From assembly GCF_039523235.1 (NCBI RefSeq), contig NZ_BAAAEX010000008.1: a stretch of 64,000 nt of DNA; one strand, given 5' to 3'. Below are positions 61,331-64,000 of this stretch, piece by piece. The translations under genes and the position numbers were made by a program. Under the pieces are notes generated by a model. It saw only the letters and a list, made by a program, of their open reading frames with translations, had not been told where the DNA came from and ran no database searches. Numbering within the stretch: position 1 is the stretch's first letter; each line of letters opens with the position of its first letter. This DNA comes from Castellaniella ginsengisoli. GTDB lineage: Bacteria > Pseudomonadota > Gammaproteobacteria > Burkholderiales > Burkholderiaceae_B.

Positions 61331-62170
61331 CTATCCCCTCAATTCCGCCGCATGGAACGCGATGTGCTCCCCGATGAAGCTGGCGATGAAGTAATAACTG
61401 TGATCATACCCGGCGTGCCGGCGCACGGTGGACAGATAGCCCGTCTCCAGACACGCTGCCTCCAGCAGTTCGGTGCGCAATTGCTCTTCCAGGAATTCAT
61501 CGGCCAGGCCCTGGTCGACCAGCATGGGCAGGTGGTCCGACGGCGAAGCCGCATGGATCAGCGCCACCGCGTCCCAGTGCGCCCAGGCGTCGCGGTCGTC
61601 GCCCAGGTAGGCCGTCAGGGCTTTCCGCCCCCAGGGCACTTGAGACGGCGCGACGATGGGCGAGAACGCGGATACGCTGCGGTAGCGCCCGGGGTTGCGC
61701 AGCGCGGTGACCAGCGCGCCGTGCCCGCCCATGGAATGGCCCGCGATGGCGCGTTCGTCCGTGGCGGGGAAATGCGCCTCGATCAAGGCGGGCAGTTCTT
61801 CGGCCACGTAATCCTGCATGCGGTAATGGGCCGCCCAGGGCGCCTGGGTGGCGTTCAGGTAGAAGCCCGCGCCCTGGCCCAGGTCGTAGGCCGGATCGTC
61901 GGCCACGTCTTCGCCGCGCGGGCTGGTGTCGGGGGCCACCAGGATCAGGCCGTTGCGCTCGGCATAGGCCTGGGCGCCGGCCTTGGTGATGAAATTCTGC
62001 TCGGTGCAGGTCAGGCCGGACAGCCAGTACAAGACCGGGCACGCTTCGCCGCGCAGGGCGGCCGAGGGCAGGAAGACCCCGACGCGCATCTCGCAGCCCA
62101 GGGCGGCCGAGGCATGCCGCCAGACTTCCTGGCGGCCGCCGAAACAGGCGTGTTGCTCAAGACGTTCCAT
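61331..62170 (-). CDS. frmB: S-formylglutathione hydrolase
   Basis: A 279-residue esterase-D family protein. Nucleophile Ser146 lies in AIAGHSMGGHGAL, SGLTCTEQNFITKAGAQ is the family segment, and the catalytic His is in AGYDHSYYFI. It hydrolyses S-formylglutathione to formate and glutathione, the last step of glutathione-dependent formaldehyde detoxification. It overlaps the upstream frmA by 14 bp on the same strand. Confidence 0.95.
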   Translation of the reverse strand: MERLEQHACFGGRQEVWRHASAALGCEMRVGVFLPSAALRGEACPVLYWLSGLTCTEQNFITKAGAQAYAERNGLILVAPDTSPRGEDVADDPAYDLGQGAGFYLNATQAPWAAHYRMQDYVAEELPALIEAHFPATDERAIAGHSMGGHGALVTALRNPGRYRSVSAFSPIVAPSQVPWGRKALTAYLGDDRDAWAHWDAVALIHAASPSDHLPMLVDQGLADEFLEEQLRTELLEAACLETGYLSTVRRHAGYDHSYYFIASFIGEHIAFHAAELRG

Positions 62171-63275
62171 AGTGCACCACCGAACGGATGGATTGGCCTT
62201 CGTGCATGAGGCTGAAGGCGCGGTTGATGTCGTCCAGGCCCATGGTGTGGGTGACGAAGGGCGCCAGGTCGATGTCGCCGCGCATGGCCTCCTGGACCAT
62301 GCCGGGCAGTTGCGAGCGGCCCTTGACGCCGCCGAAGGCCGTGCCGCGCCAGGACCGGCCCGTGACCAATTGGAATGGCCGGGTGGAGATCTCCTGGCCG
62401 GCGCCTGCGACGCCGATGATGATGGACTGGCCCCAACCCCGGTGGGCGCATTCCAGCGCGGCGCGCATGACGTTGACGTTGCCGATGCACTCGAAGCTGT
62501 GGTCCACGCCCCAGCCGGTCATGCCGACGATGACTTGCTGGATGGGCTCGGCGTGGTCCTTGGGGTTGACGCAGTCGGTGGCGCCGAAGACTTTCGCCAG
62601 CGCGAATTTGTCGGGGTTGGTGTCCACGGCGATGATGCGCCCCGCGCCCGCCTGGCGCGCGCCCTGGACCACGGCCAGGCCGATGCCGCCCAGGCCGAAG
62701 ACGGCCACCGTGTCGCCGGGCTGGACCTTGGCGGTGTTGCGCACGGCGCCAATGCCGGTGGTCACGCCGCAGCCCAGCAGGCAGACCTGCTCGGGGTTGG
62801 CCTGCGGGTCGATCTTCGCCAGCGAGACCTCGGCGACGACGGTGTATTCGCTGAAGGTCGAGCAGCCCATGTAGTGGTAGATGGGCTTGCCCTGGTAGGA
62901 AAAACGCGTGGTGCCGTCGGGCATCACGCCTTTGCCCTGGGTGGCGCGCACGGCCACGCACAGGTTGGTCTTGCCCGACGTGCAGAACAGGCATTCGCCG
63001 CACTCGGCGGTGTACAGAGGGATGACGTGGTCGCCCGGCGCGACGCTGGTGACGCCCTCGCCGACTTCGACGACGATGCCCGCGCCTTCATGGCCGAGCA
63101 CCGCCGGGAACACGCCCTCGGGGTCGTCGCCGCTGAGGGTGAAGGCGTCGGTATGGCAGACGCCGGTGTGCGTGATCCGGATCAGGACTTCGCCCTTGCG
63201 GGGCGGCTCGACGTCGATCTCGACGATCTGCAGGGGTTGGCCGGCCTCGAAGGCCACGGCAGCGCGGGATTTCAT
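62157..63275 (-). CDS. frmA: S-(hydroxymethyl)glutathione dehydrogenase (class III ADH)
   Basis: 372 residues, zinc-dependent, with TGVCHTDAFTLSG (catalytic Cys), GHEGAGIVVEVGEGV, the structural zinc Cys cluster CGECLFCTSGKTNLC and the NAD fold GLGGIGLAVVQGAR. It oxidises the formaldehyde-glutathione adduct and also reduces S-nitrosoglutathione, relevant to a nitrate-respiring organism that makes NO. No FrmR-type repressor gene is seen upstream; the next gene is htpG. Confidence 0.96.
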   Translation of the reverse strand: MKSRAAVAFEAGQPLQIVEIDVEPPRKGEVLIRITHTGVCHTDAFTLSGDDPEGVFPAVLGHEGAGIVVEVGEGVTSVAPGDHVIPLYTAECGECLFCTSGKTNLCVAVRATQGKGVMPDGTTRFSYQGKPIYHYMGCSTFSEYTVVAEVSLAKIDPQANPEQVCLLGCGVTTGIGAVRNTAKVQPGDTVAVFGLGGIGLAVVQGARQAGAGRIIAVDTNPDKFALAKVFGATDCVNPKDHAEPIQQVIVGMTGWGVDHSFECIGNVNVMRAALECAHRGWGQSIIIGVAGAGQEISTRPFQLVTGRSWRGTAFGGVKGRSQLPGMVQEAMRGDIDLAPFVTHTMGLDDINRAFSLMHEGQSIRSVVHYGTS

Positions 63276-63358
63276 CGGTCAATCTCCAATTCCACCCGCC
63301 CGGCGCAGGCGGGGTTCAGGCCGATTATGGCCAGAACCCCGCCGGATGACAAACGCGC

Positions 63359-64000
63359 TCAGCCGCCCAGCAGCAGCGCGTTCATGCGCTTGACGAAGGC
63401 GGCCGGGTCCTTCAGGGACGCGCCCTCGGCCAGCATGGCCTGGTCCAGCAGCAGTTCGGCCCAGTCGCCGAACGACTCGTCGGACTGCGCTTCCAGGCGC
63501 TTGACCAGGGCATGCCCCGGGTTCACTTCCAGGATGGGCTTGACCTCGGGCGCTTCCTGGCCGGCGGCCTTGAGCATGCGCAGCAGGTGCGGGCTGAGTT
63601 CGTGCTCGTCCACGACCACGCAGGCGGGCGAATCCACCAGGCGGGCGGTGGCGCGGACTTCCTTGACGCGCTCGCCCAGGGCGGTCTTCAGGCGCTCGAG
63701 CGTGGGCTTGAAGGCCTCGGCGGCCTCGGCCTGCTGCTTCTTTTCTTCCTCGTCGGCCAGGGCGTCCAGGTCGAGGCCGCCCTTGGCGACCGAAGCAAGC
63801 GGCTTGCCCTCGAACTCGCGCAGGTAGGACAGCATCCACTCGTCCACACGGTCGGACAGCAGCAGGACTTCCAGGCCCTTGCGGCGGAAGACTTCCAGGT
63901 GCGGGCTGTGCGCGGCGGCGGCGTAGGAATCGGCGCTCAGGTAGTAGATCTTGTCCTGGCCTTCCTTCATGCGGCCGAGGTAGTCGGCCAGGGAGACGGT
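63359..64000 (-). CDS. htpG: Chaperone HtpG (Hsp90), C-terminal part (cut by window edge)
   Basis: 214 codons of the C-terminal region: TVSLADYLGRMKEGQDKIYYLS, FRRKGLEVLLLSDRVDEWML, VDSPACVVVDEHELSPHLLRML and the dimerisation end AFVKRMNALLLGG. HtpG is the bacterial Hsp90 ATPase. The N-terminal nucleotide domain lies beyond the right edge. It is followed by frmA after about 80 bp on the same strand. Confidence 0.96.
   Translation of the reverse strand, partial: TVSLADYLGRMKEGQDKIYYLSADSYAAAAHSPHLEVFRRKGLEVLLLSDRVDEWMLSYLREFEGKPLASVAKGGLDLDALADEEEKKQQAEAAEAFKPTLERLKTALGERVKEVRATARLVDSPACVVVDEHELSPHLLRMLKAAGQEAPEVKPILEVNPGHALVKRLEAQSDESFGDWAELLLDQAMLAEGASLKDPAAFVKRMNALLLGG

Noticed and set aside
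61983..63827. 614-codon open frame on plus opposite frmA and frmB
   Set aside because: Antisense to two well-supported enzymes; no recognisable domain.

Overview
The window is GC-rich (mid-60s percent by eye) and reads as the chromosome of a facultatively denitrifying betaproteobacterium. The gene set (nitrate reductase and NarK, E. coli-type SerA, cystine-type ABC importer, TrmB, Ffh, AmpD, glutathione-dependent formaldehyde genes, HtpG) and codon usage suggest Alcaligenaceae, close to Bordetella/Achromobacter. The genus is an inference; no rRNA is present to settle it.

Layout. 0-5.6 kb: start of narG and the upstream narK behind an FNR-type site, then serA and a membrane diguanylate cyclase. 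5.7-16.2 kb: a flavin reductase-like gene and ovoA (ovothiol synthase), a GntR/NCS1-transporter divergon, a copper-type TonB receptor with a DUF2946 protein, and a cystine-type ABC importer. 16.2-34.6 kb: a MocR regulator divergent from a DMT exporter across a strong inverted repeat, ung, two tandem GGDEF cyclases, a DUF2520 protein, azlCD, yajQ, an Xre/RES toxin-antitoxin pair with an elaborate operator, azoR/LysR, an SbcCD-like (YhaN/YhaO-like) pair, a VOC protein, a UPF0718 permease and an AhpD-like/AraC divergon.

34.67-50.49 kb is a composite genomic island at the 3' end of a tRNA-Gly(CCC) gene. The tRNA end is repeated three times (34670, 43851, 50470), which splits the region into two tandem insertions. 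Each has an integrase start about 239 bp from its right-hand repeat, and both integrases are broken. Island A carries a divergent module around a perfect 26-bp Zur-like palindrome. On one side is a zinc-ligand-poor L36 paralogue (rpmJ2) with a decayed FAD enzyme. On the other is an operon of TonB receptor, MotA/ExbB-like protein, DUF2149 protein and a secreted CobN-like chelatase. Island B carries ICE backbone remnants (PFL_4669-like protein, ssb), a HipB-like regulator and a compact three-gene operon of unassigned function (TIGR04255-like, HTH, and a protein with an SHDCD motif).

50.5-64 kb is mostly core: trmB, pip, thiS, a bacterioferritin lacking the usual heme-ligand Met, ffh, a CcsA-like membrane protein, ampD, a PEP-mutase/ICL-family gene, a Fic protein with a convergent antitoxin-like gene, frmB-frmA and the end of htpG. 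It is interrupted at 56.8-59.5 kb by an AT-richer accessory block with a large HEPN-like candidate defence protein and a small membrane protein, bracketed by copies of a short dispersed repeat.

The most notable system is the Zur-box-controlled TonB/ExbB-like/DUF2149/CobN-like module. I read it as zinc-starvation-induced uptake of a metal chelate followed by periplasmic metal removal; the chelate is unknown. Second are the three-gene operon at 44.1-46.4 kb and the HEPN-like gene at 56.8-58.6 kb, both candidates for undescribed defence functions.
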